Shown here piece after piece: positions 14,371-22,900 of a stretch of DNA of 39,069 nucleotides (the first letter of the stretch is position 1; each line of letters opens with the position of its first letter). This DNA comes from DASTPP01 sp035762175 (lineage in GTDB: Bacteria > Myxococcota_A > Polyangia > Polyangiales > Polyangiaceae). A model generated the notes under the pieces. The model made no database searches. It had not been told where the DNA came from and saw only the letters and a program-made list of their open reading frames with translations. The stretch lies in contig DASTPP010000220.1 of the NCBI GenBank assembly GCA_035762175.1, forward strand, positions 1 through 39,069, read 5' to 3'. The position numbers and the translations under genes were made by a program.

Positions 14371-15615
14371 TCAGAACGCGAGCAGGGGGAAGTCCGGCGG
14401 CAGGCCGAAGTAGGCCTGGCCGACCGCCTCGAGCCGGCCTTCGGCGACGAAGCCGTGGTGGCGCAGCGTGTGCGCGTCGCGCAGGCAGCGCTCGAGCCGG
14501 CTCTTGGCGTAGACGCCGGCGGTGCCGGCGAGGCGGTGCGCGGCGTCGACGACCCGCACCGAGCTCTGCGCGGCGTGCACGCCGGCGAGCATCAGGCCCG
14601 CCCGCTGCTCGGGCGCGTGCGGCTCGCCCGCCAGCGTGCGCGCCCAGGCCTCGCCCAGCGACTCGTAGAAGAAGCTGCGCGCCGAGCGCAAGACCGCCTC
14701 GGCCTCGGCGAGCCCGGCCTGCGCCACCGCGCGCTCGCGCAGCGGCTTCGCCGCGCCGAAGGGCGTCTTGCGCTGGGCGAGCTCGCGCAGCTCGTCGAGG
14801 GCGGTGCGCGCGGTGGCGAGGAGCACCGCGGCGCCGAAGAGCGCGATGATGGGCACGGCGGGGAAGCGGTAGAGCGGGCCGCGGAAGTGGCGCCCGGGCT
14901 CGGCGTCCGGCGCCATCAGGGCGGCGCGGTGCGCGGGCACGAAGGCGCCGTCGAAGGCGGCGTCGTTGCTGTCGGTGCCGCGCATGCCGAGGCTGTGCCA
15001 GGTGTCGATGATCTGGACGTCGGCGGTGGGCAGCACGAAGACGAGCAGGGCGGGCCCCTGCTCGGTCAGGCGCGGCCGGTCGTCGTCGAAGACGAGCGCG
15101 CTGAAGAGCGCCCACTCGCAGTCGTGAATCGTGCTGGCGAGCGGGGCGCGCCCGCTCACCCGGAAGCCGCCGGGCACCTCGCGGGCCTGCTGCGGCGGGT
15201 GGAAGGCGGCGGCGATGCGGGCGTCGGGGCCCGCGCCGAAGAACTCTTCGACCGCCCGGTCGGAAAAGCGGCTGGCCCACCAGCTATTGACGTTGACCGA
15301 TTGCAGCGCCCAGGCCGCCGCACTGTCGAAGCGCGCGACCTCTTCGACGACCCGCGCGCAGGTGACCGGGTCGACCTCGAGCCCGCCGAGCGAGCCCGGC
15401 GTGAAGAGGCGCTGCAGGCCCGCGTCGGCGAGCGCCTCGAGGGCCGGCCGGGGGAGCCGGCGCTGGCGCTCGGCCTGCTCGGCGTACTCTCGAAGGACGG
15501 GCCCGAGCGCCCGAGCGCGCGCGACGAGGCCCTCGGCCGTGTCGTGCGCCTCGCGCGTGACCGCGCCCGAGATCGCCGGCGCGGCGCCGGCGGGAGTGGT
15601 AGCTGTCGCGCTCAT
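14371..15615 (-). CDS. Acyl-CoA-dehydrogenase-fold flavin-dependent monooxygenase (HsaA/DszC type)
   Basis: The 414-residue product has the layout of the two-component monooxygenase branch of the acyl-CoA dehydrogenase fold. An N-terminal helical part (LVARARALGPVLREYAEQAE) is followed by the middle beta domain with DTWHSLGMRGTDSNDAAFDG, and a C-terminal helical domain ends with HRLAGTAGVYAKSRLERCLR and DAHTLRHH. Relatives hydroxylate aromatic or sulfur compounds using reduced flavin supplied by a separate reductase. The catalytic-base Glu of true acyl-CoA dehydrogenases is not apparent. No flavin reductase is encoded nearby. AGGTGA precedes the ATG. It heads a probable two-gene operon behind the promoter at 15693-15722. 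Confidence 0.85.
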   Translation of the reverse strand: MSATATTPAGAAPAISGAVTREAHDTAEGLVARARALGPVLREYAEQAERQRRLPRPALEALADAGLQRLFTPGSLGGLEVDPVTCARVVEEVARFDSAAAWALQSVNVNSWWASRFSDRAVEEFFGAGPDARIAAAFHPPQQAREVPGGFRVSGRAPLASTIHDCEWALFSALVFDDDRPRLTEQGPALLVFVLPTADVQIIDTWHSLGMRGTDSNDAAFDGAFVPAHRAALMAPDAEPGRHFRGPLYRFPAVPIIALFGAAVLLATARTALDELRELAQRKTPFGAAKPLRERAVAQAGLAEAEAVLRSARSFFYESLGEAWARTLAGEPHAPEQRAGLMLAGVHAAQSSVRVVDAAHRLAGTAGVYAKSRLERCLRDAHTLRHHGFVAEGRLEAVGQAYFGLPPDFPLLAF

Positions 15616-15681
15616 GAATCACCTCGCTCGCCTCTCGCCCCGGCCGAGCCGCCTTGGCGGGCTGCTGAAACTAACGTTGCG

Positions 15682-15744
15682 CGAAGGTGGCTATCATAAA
15701 TACCCCACAATCTTCAAGTCAAGATAGGTAAAAATTCACCTTCG
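15682..15744. promoter_or_regulatory. Inverted repeats around the monooxygenase promoter
   Basis: CGAAGGTG at 15682-15689 and CACCTTCG at 15737-15744 are perfect 8-bp arms that bracket the promoter. A second dyad, ATCTT-N6-AAGAT at 15710-15725, overlaps the -35 element. Both positions suit a repressor. No dedicated regulator gene is next to them. Confidence 0.5.
15693..15722 (-). promoter_or_regulatory. Near-consensus housekeeping promoter of the monooxygenase operon
   Basis: On the minus strand TTGACT (15717-15722) and TATGAT (15693-15698) each match the sigma-70 consensus at five of six bases, with an 18-bp spacer. It lies about 80 bp before the start codon in a rare AT-rich patch, which makes this the best promoter in the window. 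Confidence 0.7.
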
Positions 15745-15843
15745 GGCGTTCGTACGTGTGACCAGGAGCGAGCGTAGTGTGGACAGTCTGACCCCGCCCC
15801 CGACGTAGCCCGGGGCCCGCGCCGTGGCCCCTTCTGCTGCTGC

Positions 15844-15956
15844 TGGAAATGGCGGGCGGGGCAGGGAAGCAGGCTGCGGTTGGAAAGGGCGGGGCAGGGG
15901 AGCGGGGGGTAGGGAAGCGGGCTGTGGTTGAAAAGGGCGGGCGGGGCAGGGGAGCG
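15844..15956. repeat. Degenerate tandem repeat of GGGCGGGGCAGGG type
   Basis: About two and a half imperfect units of 37-50 bp. Each combines a GGCGGGGCAGGGGAGC block with a GGCTGYGGTTGRAAA block. A related single copy occurs at 32062-32113. Confidence 0.5.
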
Positions 15957-15970
15957 ATCGGCCGCCCGGC

Positions 15971-17503
15971 TCAGGGCGGCGCCGGCGCCTTGCGCCGGTA
16001 GAAGAGGCGGGCATCTTCGGACGTCACGGTGAGGGCGCCCGGGGGGCCGCCGTCGCGGTGAAACTCGAATTGGAGCGCGCGCCGGTCGGTCGTCACGAAG
16101 CGGTTGGGCGCGATCGGCACGAGCTCGAGCGGCTCGGGCTGCGCGCCCCACGCGCAGGTGAGCGCGCCGCCCTGCCAGGCGATTCGTAGCTCGGGCGGCG
16201 AGTCGTTGAGGGCCCGCTGCCAATCTTGCGGGATGCCCGCGTCGAGCTCGTAGGGCCCGGCGTAGCGCGCGGCGAGCGGGTCGCGCTGGTCGGCGGCGAT
16301 GGCCCGCAGCGCCCGCCGGGTCGGCCAGCGGTACGCGTCGGCGATCGCGTTGCGGATCTCGTCGTAGAGGTCGGCGCCGCGCGCGCCGTTGGTGAGCACG
16401 ACCAGGCCGTCGCCGCTGGACAGGTTGCCCTCGATATAGGCCTTGTAGCTCTCGTTCGACCCGCTGTGGCTGAAGACCCGCGTCTCGCCCCAACCCGACA
16501 GGCGCGGGCCGAGCCCGTAGCCGCCCGGCGACACCTCGGTCATCATGTCGACCGCGAGCGCGCGGGGCAGAAAGCCGCCTTCGCCGCGGTAGCTGCGGAG
16601 CAAGGCGGCGACGTAGGCGCCGAGCTCGCGGGCGCTCGTCCACAGGCCCGAGGCCGCGAGCTCGGCGAAGGCCTCCCAGCCGCGCGGCCGGGCCCGCGGC
16701 CGGCCGTGGTGGTCGTGCGCCTTGGCGATGTTGCCGCGCGCCGCCGAGAGCGGGTTCTCGAAGGTGCTGCGCCGCATGCCCAGCGGGCCGAAGAGCTCGG
16801 CGCGGGCGAGCGCCTCGAGGGGCCGGCCGCTGACGTCGCCCAGCACCACCTGCTCGACCGTGACGCCGCCGCCCGAGTAGCCGAAGCGCTCGCCGGGCGG
16901 GTGAAGCAGGCGCACGGGCTCGTGCTTCGCGGGCGGCTGGCCGTCGAGCGTCTGCAGCGCCGTCGGCAGCGCCTCGCCGGGCTGAAAGTCTTTGAAGCCG
17001 TGCTGGCCGAAGCCGGCGGTGTGCGACATCAGCATGCGCAGCGTCACCTTCGGGGGGCGCGCGCCTTCGCGCGGCGGCACCTGCCATGAAGTGAGGTACG
17101 CGTTGACGTCGCGGTCGAGATCGAGCGCGCCCTTGGCGACCAGCCGCAGCGCCACGCCCGCGGTCGCCACCTTGCTGACCGAGGCGACCGAGAACAGCGT
17201 GTCGGCGTCGACCCGATCGTTCGTGCCCGCCTCGCGCACCCCGTAGCCCGCCGCGTGCACGACTTGGCCGCCGCGCAAGACCGCCACCGCCACGCCCGGC
17301 ACGCCGTAGTGCGCCATGCGCTCTCGCAGCGACCAGCCGGGGGGTGCCTGGCCGGCGCGTAGCACGCCCGGGCGCAGGCCATGCTCGAAGGCGACCGGGG
17401 CGGTGGCGTCGGCGGCCGACCTGGCCCCCGGCGCGCCCGCGCAACCGGCCAAGACGGCCCCGAGAGAAAGAGAAACGAAGAGGTTCGCGCGCCTCGCGCT
17501 CAT
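15971..17503 (-). CDS. Serine beta-lactamase-like hydrolase, lipoprotein
   Basis: From the ATG at 17503 the product has 510 residues and a lipoprotein signal (MSARRANLF..., ending LAGC). The frame is open further upstream, but this start gives a proper signal. The core is a class-C beta-lactamase/penicillin-binding-protein fold (Beta-lactamase family, as in esterase EstB or ClbP-type peptidases). The nucleophile motif SVSK lies in FSVASVSKVATAG, MSHTAGFG follows, YSGGG stands where the second motif's Tyr is expected, and SHSGSNESY fits the third, HSG-type motif. About 130 residues after the core form an extra C-terminal domain. It is probably a peptidase or esterase of the cell envelope; the substrate is unknown. 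The gene is divergent from the crystallin lipoprotein gene. Confidence 0.88.
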   Translation of the reverse strand: MSARRANLFVSLSLGAVLAGCAGAPGARSAADATAPVAFEHGLRPGVLRAGQAPPGWSLRERMAHYGVPGVAVAVLRGGQVVHAAGYGVREAGTNDRVDADTLFSVASVSKVATAGVALRLVAKGALDLDRDVNAYLTSWQVPPREGARPPKVTLRMLMSHTAGFGQHGFKDFQPGEALPTALQTLDGQPPAKHEPVRLLHPPGERFGYSGGGVTVEQVVLGDVSGRPLEALARAELFGPLGMRRSTFENPLSAARGNIAKAHDHHGRPRARPRGWEAFAELAASGLWTSARELGAYVAALLRSYRGEGGFLPRALAVDMMTEVSPGGYGLGPRLSGWGETRVFSHSGSNESYKAYIEGNLSSGDGLVVLTNGARGADLYDEIRNAIADAYRWPTRRALRAIAADQRDPLAARYAGPYELDAGIPQDWQRALNDSPPELRIAWQGGALTCAWGAQPEPLELVPIAPNRFVTTDRRALQFEFHRDGGPPGALTVTSEDARLFYRRKAPAPP

Positions 17504-17702
17504 GGCGTCATGCCGCGCACGGTAGCACGCCCGCGCCCGCCAGAGCGCGCCGGCACGGCGGCGGGCCAGGCCCAGGGGGGGCACCTTCGGCCCGAGCCGA
17601 CCGGCGTACGCTTCGAGGCGGGAAGGGGGCCCCCTCGAAAAAAAGATCGTCACACCTCGCCGGGCCGGCGTCTGTCGCCGCGAACCCAGGAAACGAGGCA
17701 CC

Positions 17703-19106
17703 ATGAAGACCCTTTCGACCTCCCTCACCGTCGCCCTCCTCGCCACGCTCGCCGGCTGCGTCCCGCCGGACGTCGAACCCGGCACCGACCCGGCGGCCGA
17801 CCTCGGCGCGGGGGGCGAGAGCGTCGCGCGGGCCCAGAGCGGGCTCGTCGCTTCGACCCACTACGTTCTGCGCAACCCCGACGGCAACTGCATGGACGTG
17901 CCGAACCGCTCGAACGACAACGGCGCTCAGGTGAGCACGTGGGGCTGCAACGACGGCCTGAACCAGGCCTTCGGGTTCGTCTTTCACGATACGTCGAGCC
18001 CCGAGCTGCTCGAAGGCCAGGAGGTTCAAATCATCGCGCGGCACAGCGGCAAGTGCCTCGACGTCGAGTACGGCTCGGCCGAGGCCGGGGCCCGCGTCCT
18101 TCAGTGGGGCTGCCACGACGGGGCCAACCAGCGCTGGTACCTCTGGGCCTTGCCCGGGGGCAAGCTAGGGCTCAAGTCGAAGCAGAGCGGGCTCTGCCTC
18201 GTCAGCGCGCCCTCCGGCGGGGGGCTGATTCAAGACGACTGCGACGCGACCCCCGACGCCCGCCGCGTCTGGGGCTTCACCCCGACGGTCGTGCCGGCGC
18301 CGCCGCCGGCGGGCACGTCGATCACGCTCTTTCGCGACGGCGGCTACGCCGGCCCCTCGATCACGCTGGCCGCGGACGTGCCCGACCTGCGCGCCTACCC
18401 GGGCTGGAACGACGCCGCCTCATCGGCGACCCTCTCGCCCGGGGGCTACGTCTCGGTCTACCAGGACATCAACTACGGGGGCGCCTGCGAGACGATCTTT
18501 CTCAACACGCCCGACCTCTACAAGCGCCTCGTCGGCAACGACAGCATCTCTTCGCTGCGCCTCGGCAGCCACTGCCGCACCGTGGTGCTCTTCGAGCACG
18601 GCGGCTATGGCGGCGACTCGATCTCGTTCGTCGGCGAGATCTCGAACCTCATGAACCTCGGGTGGAACGACCGGGTCTCGTCGATGGAGCTGTCGCCGGG
18701 CTCGGCCATCACCCTCTACCAGCACGTCGGCTACGGGGGCGTCTGCCAGAACTTCACCACCTCGCGCGGCTGGCTGTCGGACACGAACGTGGGCAACGAC
18801 GCGCTCTCGTCGCTGCGCTTCGGGGAGAACTGCGGCCAGCGCAACATCGGGGTGAAGAACGTCGGCAGCAACATGACCCTCTCCTACCGCATCAAGCAGG
18901 GCGGCGCGTGGGGCGAGCGCTCGAGCGACATCGACCCCGGCGAGCGCGTGGGCACGATCTTCAACGACACGCGCGACATCGAGCTCGAGGTCTCCGTGGA
19001 CCACGGCCTCGTCTGGGCCCTCGTCTGCACCAAGAAGCTGACGACGTCGGGTGACTTCACCATGCGGGTGTCGGGCAACTGGGCGGCGCCGTCCTGCGAC
19101 TCGTGA
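17703..19106 (+). CDS. Lipoprotein with ricin-type lectin and two beta-gamma-crystallin domains
   Basis: The 467-residue product has a lipoprotein signal ending LAGC (Cys19). Residues about 52-195 form a ricin-B-like beta-trefoil with repeats such as CLDVEYGSAEAGARVLQWGC and NQRWYL. Residues about 203-380 contain four beta-gamma-crystallin Greek-key motifs, each starting with a strand of the type SITLFRDGGYAG. Each motif is followed by a calcium-site box N-D-x-x-S-S: NDAASS, NDSISS, NDRVSS and NDALSS. All four boxes are intact, as in calcium-binding microbial crystallins and Myxococcus spore-coat protein S. The last 85 residues are unassigned. The protein probably binds sugars and calcium at the cell surface. 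AGGAAACGAGG lies before the ATG. Confidence 0.9.
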   Translation: MKTLSTSLTVALLATLAGCVPPDVEPGTDPAADLGAGGESVARAQSGLVASTHYVLRNPDGNCMDVPNRSNDNGAQVSTWGCNDGLNQAFGFVFHDTSSPELLEGQEVQIIARHSGKCLDVEYGSAEAGARVLQWGCHDGANQRWYLWALPGGKLGLKSKQSGLCLVSAPSGGGLIQDDCDATPDARRVWGFTPTVVPAPPPAGTSITLFRDGGYAGPSITLAADVPDLRAYPGWNDAASSATLSPGGYVSVYQDINYGGACETIFLNTPDLYKRLVGNDSISSLRLGSHCRTVVLFEHGGYGGDSISFVGEISNLMNLGWNDRVSSMELSPGSAITLYQHVGYGGVCQNFTTSRGWLSDTNVGNDALSSLRFGENCGQRNIGVKNVGSNMTLSYRIKQGGAWGERSSDIDPGERVGTIFNDTRDIELEVSVDHGLVWALVCTKKLTTSGDFTMRVSGNWAAPSCDS

Positions 19107-19291
19107 CGGGCCCCGGCCGCGGGGGGGCGCCCGGGGCGGGCGGCCGGGGCGCGGAGCGAAGGCCTCGGCCGGGCCCCGCGCGCGGCCGGCGCCTTCGGGG
19201 CCCCCGCGCGGCCGGCCTCCTCGGGGCTGGCGCGAGGGTGTATCGTTGTGGCGATGGCCCTGATCGGACGCGAGAGCCCCGAGTCGTCGCG

Positions 19292-19927
19292 ATGACCCCG
19301 GCGGAGCGCGAGGGCCTCGAGCGTGACGTGAGGGCGCTGTGCGAAGGGGGCCGCCCGGAGGAGGCGGCCGAGCGGGCGCTGCGCGGCTACGGGCCGGAGG
19401 TGTACGGCTTTCTCGCGTCGCAGCACCGGGACGAGGCCGCGGCGGCGGACGTGTTCTCGCTGTGGAGCGAGCGGCTCTGGCTCGGCCTCGCGCGCTTCGG
19501 CTGGGAGTGCAGCCTGCGGACGTGGGCGTACGCGCTGGCCCGCAACTGCAGCGTCAGCTACCTGCGCTCGGCGCAGCGGCGCGCCCGGCGCGAGGCCCCG
19601 GTGCCCGCCTCGGACCTGGCGGCGAGGGTGGCGCAGGAGGTCAGGACGCGCACGCACGCGTTCCTGCGGACCGAGGTAAAGACGAAGATGGCGGCGCTGC
19701 GCGAGTCGCTGTCGGAGGAAGACCAGGCGCTGCTCACGCTGCGCGTCGACCGCAAGCTCGAGTGGAAGGACGTCGCGCGGGTGATGCTCGCGGGGGAGGG
19801 CGAGCCAGAGGCCGCGGCGCTCGACCGCGAGTCGCAGCGGCTGCGCAAGCGCTTTCAGATCGTGAAAGAGCGGCTCGTGGAGATGGCGCGGCGCGAGGGC
19901 ATCTTGGGGGGCGGCTCAGGGGGCTAG
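19292..19927 (+). CDS. ECF-like RNA polymerase sigma factor
   Basis: The 211-residue product starts at the ATG at 19292; the frame is open upstream to 19103, but that part looks non-coding. Region 2 is recognisable in EVYGFLASQHRDEAAAADVF followed by SLRTWAYALARNCSVSYLRS. Region 4 is in LSEEDQALLTLRVDRKLEWK and the following helix. The length fits ECF sigma factors, but the match is loose and no anti-sigma gene is adjacent. The last 12 bases overlap the end of the convergent kinase gene, so their expression may interfere. Alternatively it could be a sigma-like protein that no longer binds polymerase. Confidence 0.75.
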   Translation: MTPAEREGLERDVRALCEGGRPEEAAERALRGYGPEVYGFLASQHRDEAAAADVFSLWSERLWLGLARFGWECSLRTWAYALARNCSVSYLRSAQRRARREAPVPASDLAARVAQEVRTRTHAFLRTEVKTKMAALRESLSEEDQALLTLRVDRKLEWKDVARVMLAGEGEPEAAALDRESQRLRKRFQIVKERLVEMARREGILGGGSGG

Positions 19928-22900
19928 CATGGCGCACACGCGGTCGGGCCGGGCGGCGCCCTGGGTCGACAGCCAGGCCTCCGACTCGCCGACGAGCGCG
20001 CGGCCCTCGGCCTCGGCGGCGAGCTCGCCGCGGCGGAGTCGCGCGCACGCCGCGTACAGGCGCATGCCGCCGGCCTCGAACGCCGACTCGGCCCGCGCGA
20101 GCAGGGCTTCGGCCTCGGCGCGGGCCCCGCGGCGCCGCCTCGCGAGGCCCCGGAAGAGCAGGCCCAGCGCGACCGCGTAGGGCACGCGCTCGCGCTCGAG
20201 GCGGCGGGCCTCGCGCTCGGCCTCGCGGAGACGAGACGGGGTGAGGTCGAGGTCGTACGAGACGAGGGCCGCCGTCGCCCGCAGCGTCGCGACCGTGATG
20301 CGCTGTTGCTGCGCGCGCAGGAGCGCCGCGGCGCCGCCCCGGCCCTCGCGGAGGGGCGCCGCGAGGGCGACGACCTCGGCGTGGCGGCCGTGGTAGAGGG
20401 CCAAGAAGGCGGACAGCTCGAGCTCGACGATGTGGTCGCGGAGCGCCCCCTCGGCGGGGCGGGCCCGCAGCGCGCGCAGGGCCTCTTCGGCGGCGTGCGG
20501 GCGGCCCTGGCAGAGGGCCAGGCAGCCGCCGGCGAAGCCCGCGATCGAGGCGAGCAGCAGGCTGCCCCGGTCGTGCGCGTCGCGGATCACCTCGGGCAGC
20601 AGCGCCTCGAGGGCGCGGAGCTCGCCGAGCGCCCAGAGCGCGCGGATCTCGCCGATGCGCGCGATGTCGGCGGCCCAGTGCTTGCCGGGCAGGCGCTCGC
20701 GGAGGCGGGCGCCGGCGGCGCGCAGGCGGGGCAGGGCCTCGCGGAAGGCCCCGGCCTCCAGAAGGGCGCCGGCCGCGCCCATCTCGGAGAGCGCCTCCGT
20801 CTCTTCGGTGACGCCGGCGGCGCAGAGCGCCTTGGTGCGGGCCACCAGCCGCGCGGCCGAGGCGTGCCGGCCGCCGACGGCGCGCAAGTAGGCTTCGAGC
20901 CCGAGGGCGTTGGCGAGGCGGTTGCGCTCGCCGGCGCGCAGCGTATCGAGCAAGTGCAGCGTGAAGAGGTAGGCGCCGCGCAGCGGGTCGAGCAGGCCCA
21001 GGGTGGTCGCCACGGGGGCGGCGGTGTCGATGCGGGCGAGCAGGGCGGGCGGCACCTGGTCGGCCGAGCGCTCGCGGAAGCGCAAGCCGCGCACGCCGAG
21101 CCGTAGGCGGGCGACGAGCAGCGCGAGCAGGGCCCGCCAGGGGCGCGACGGGAGGCGGATCTCGGCGCGCTCGAGGTGGCGGGCGGCGAGGGCCATGCCG
21201 GCGACGAGATCGCGGCCGAGGACGAGCTGTTCCATGGCGAGCCGGGTGAGGCGGAGCGCCTCGTCGCCCGGGGCCTCGGCGGCGGCGGCCTGGTAGGCGC
21301 GCGCCGCGTCGCGCAGGCGGCCGGCCGCGGCGTACGCGTCGCCGAGCGTCGGCCGCAGGGCGCGGGCCTCGTGGTCGGCGAGCTCGCCGGAGGCGAGGGC
21401 CTCTTCGTAGAGGCGCGCGGCGCGCGCGAACGCGAGGGCGGCGTGGGCCTGGCCCGCGGCGGCGACGGCGTAGCGCGCGGCCCGCGCGGGCTCGCCGCCG
21501 CTCGCGTAGTGCTTCATGAGGCGCTCGGGCTCGAGCGACGCGGCGCCCGGGTGCCGCTCGAGCGCGCGGGCGAGATCGAGGTGGCGCGCGCGGCGGGCCT
21601 CGGGGGCGAGCAGCTCGACGACGCTCTCGCGCACGCGGTCGTGGTAGGGCACGAGGTGCTCGCCCGAGGGCGTGGTGCGCGTTCGCAGCAGGCGCTCGGC
21701 GCGCAAGAGGGCGAGGGCGTGCGGCTCGGCGAGCTCGCCGGCGGCCCCGGCCGCCGGGGGCGAGGGCGGGGCGCCGGCCTCCGGGGGGGCGGGCCGGGCG
21801 CCGGCCTCGGGGGCGTGCCAGGCGCCGGCGTCGGGGGCGGGCGCCTCGGGCGCGGCGTCGAGGGCGGCGTGCGCGACGGCGCGGGCGAGGGGCTGGCCGG
21901 CGACGCAAACGAGCTCGAGCAGGCGGCGGGCGCGGTCGGGCAGGCGCGCGACGCGGCGGCCGATCGCGTCCCCGACGGTGGGGACGCCGCCCGGCCCCGC
22001 GTGGGCGACGAGCTCACGGACGTAGAAGGGGTTGCCGCGGCTCTCTTCGGCCACGCGGCGAGCGAAGGCCTCGGGCGCGGACGGCAGCAGCGAGCGGGCG
22101 AGGGCCGAGGCTTCGTCCGGCGTGAGCTCGCCGACGGCGAGGTCGCGGACCACGAGCGAGCCGTCGCCGCCGAGCGCCCGCAGCGCGGCGACGAGGGGCG
22201 CGGCCTCGGCGTCGTCTTCGCGGCAGGTCGCGCAGAGCAGCAGGGGCGGCGGGTCGGGCGGGCGCAGGGCCTCGACCAGCAGGCCGACGCTGTCCAGATC
22301 GCTCCACTGCAGGTCGTCGATGAAGAGCACGACGCGGCGCCGGTCGGCGAGCCGCTGCAGGGCCTCGCGCAGCGCCCCGAAGGCGGCGCGCTGCAGGTGC
22401 TGCGGGTCGGCCACGCGGCGCTCGGGGGCGGCCGAGAACGCGGGCACCTGGTCGAGCACCGGGAAGACGCGGCGGAGCGCGAACGCGTCGCGCGGCAGGA
22501 GCGCGGCGGCCTCCGGGGGCGGCAGGCGCCGGAGGTGGCGGCTGAGCGCGTCGACCACGCCGTCGACCGCCTTGAACGGGATCTGCTCGTGCTCGAAGCA
22601 CCGGCCCGAGAGCACGACGGCGCGGGGCTCCTGCCGCTCGAGATCGCGGAGGAACGCGCGGCAGAGCGCGCTCTTGCCGGCGCCGGAGCTGCCCCGGCAG
22701 AGGACGGCCACGGCGCGCCCCTCGCCGGCCTCGTCGAACGCGGCCCGCAGCGCGGCGACGTGCCGCGCGCGCCCGACCAGGGGGGCGGACGGCGGGGCGG
22801 ACGGCGGGGCGGGCGACGCGCGCGCGGCCGCGTGCTCGCCGCGCAGGCGCGCGAGGCGGGCCCTCACCTCGTCGAGGCCCGGCCGGTCTTCGGGCCGGGC

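Larger units (their letters stand above)
15616..15970. other. Control region and GC-rich repeats
   Basis: This 355-bp stretch holds the promoter and inverted repeats of the monooxygenase operon (15680-15745) and a degenerate tandem repeat (15844-15956). Between them, 15745-15843 shows no gene or clear signal. Confidence 0.6.
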
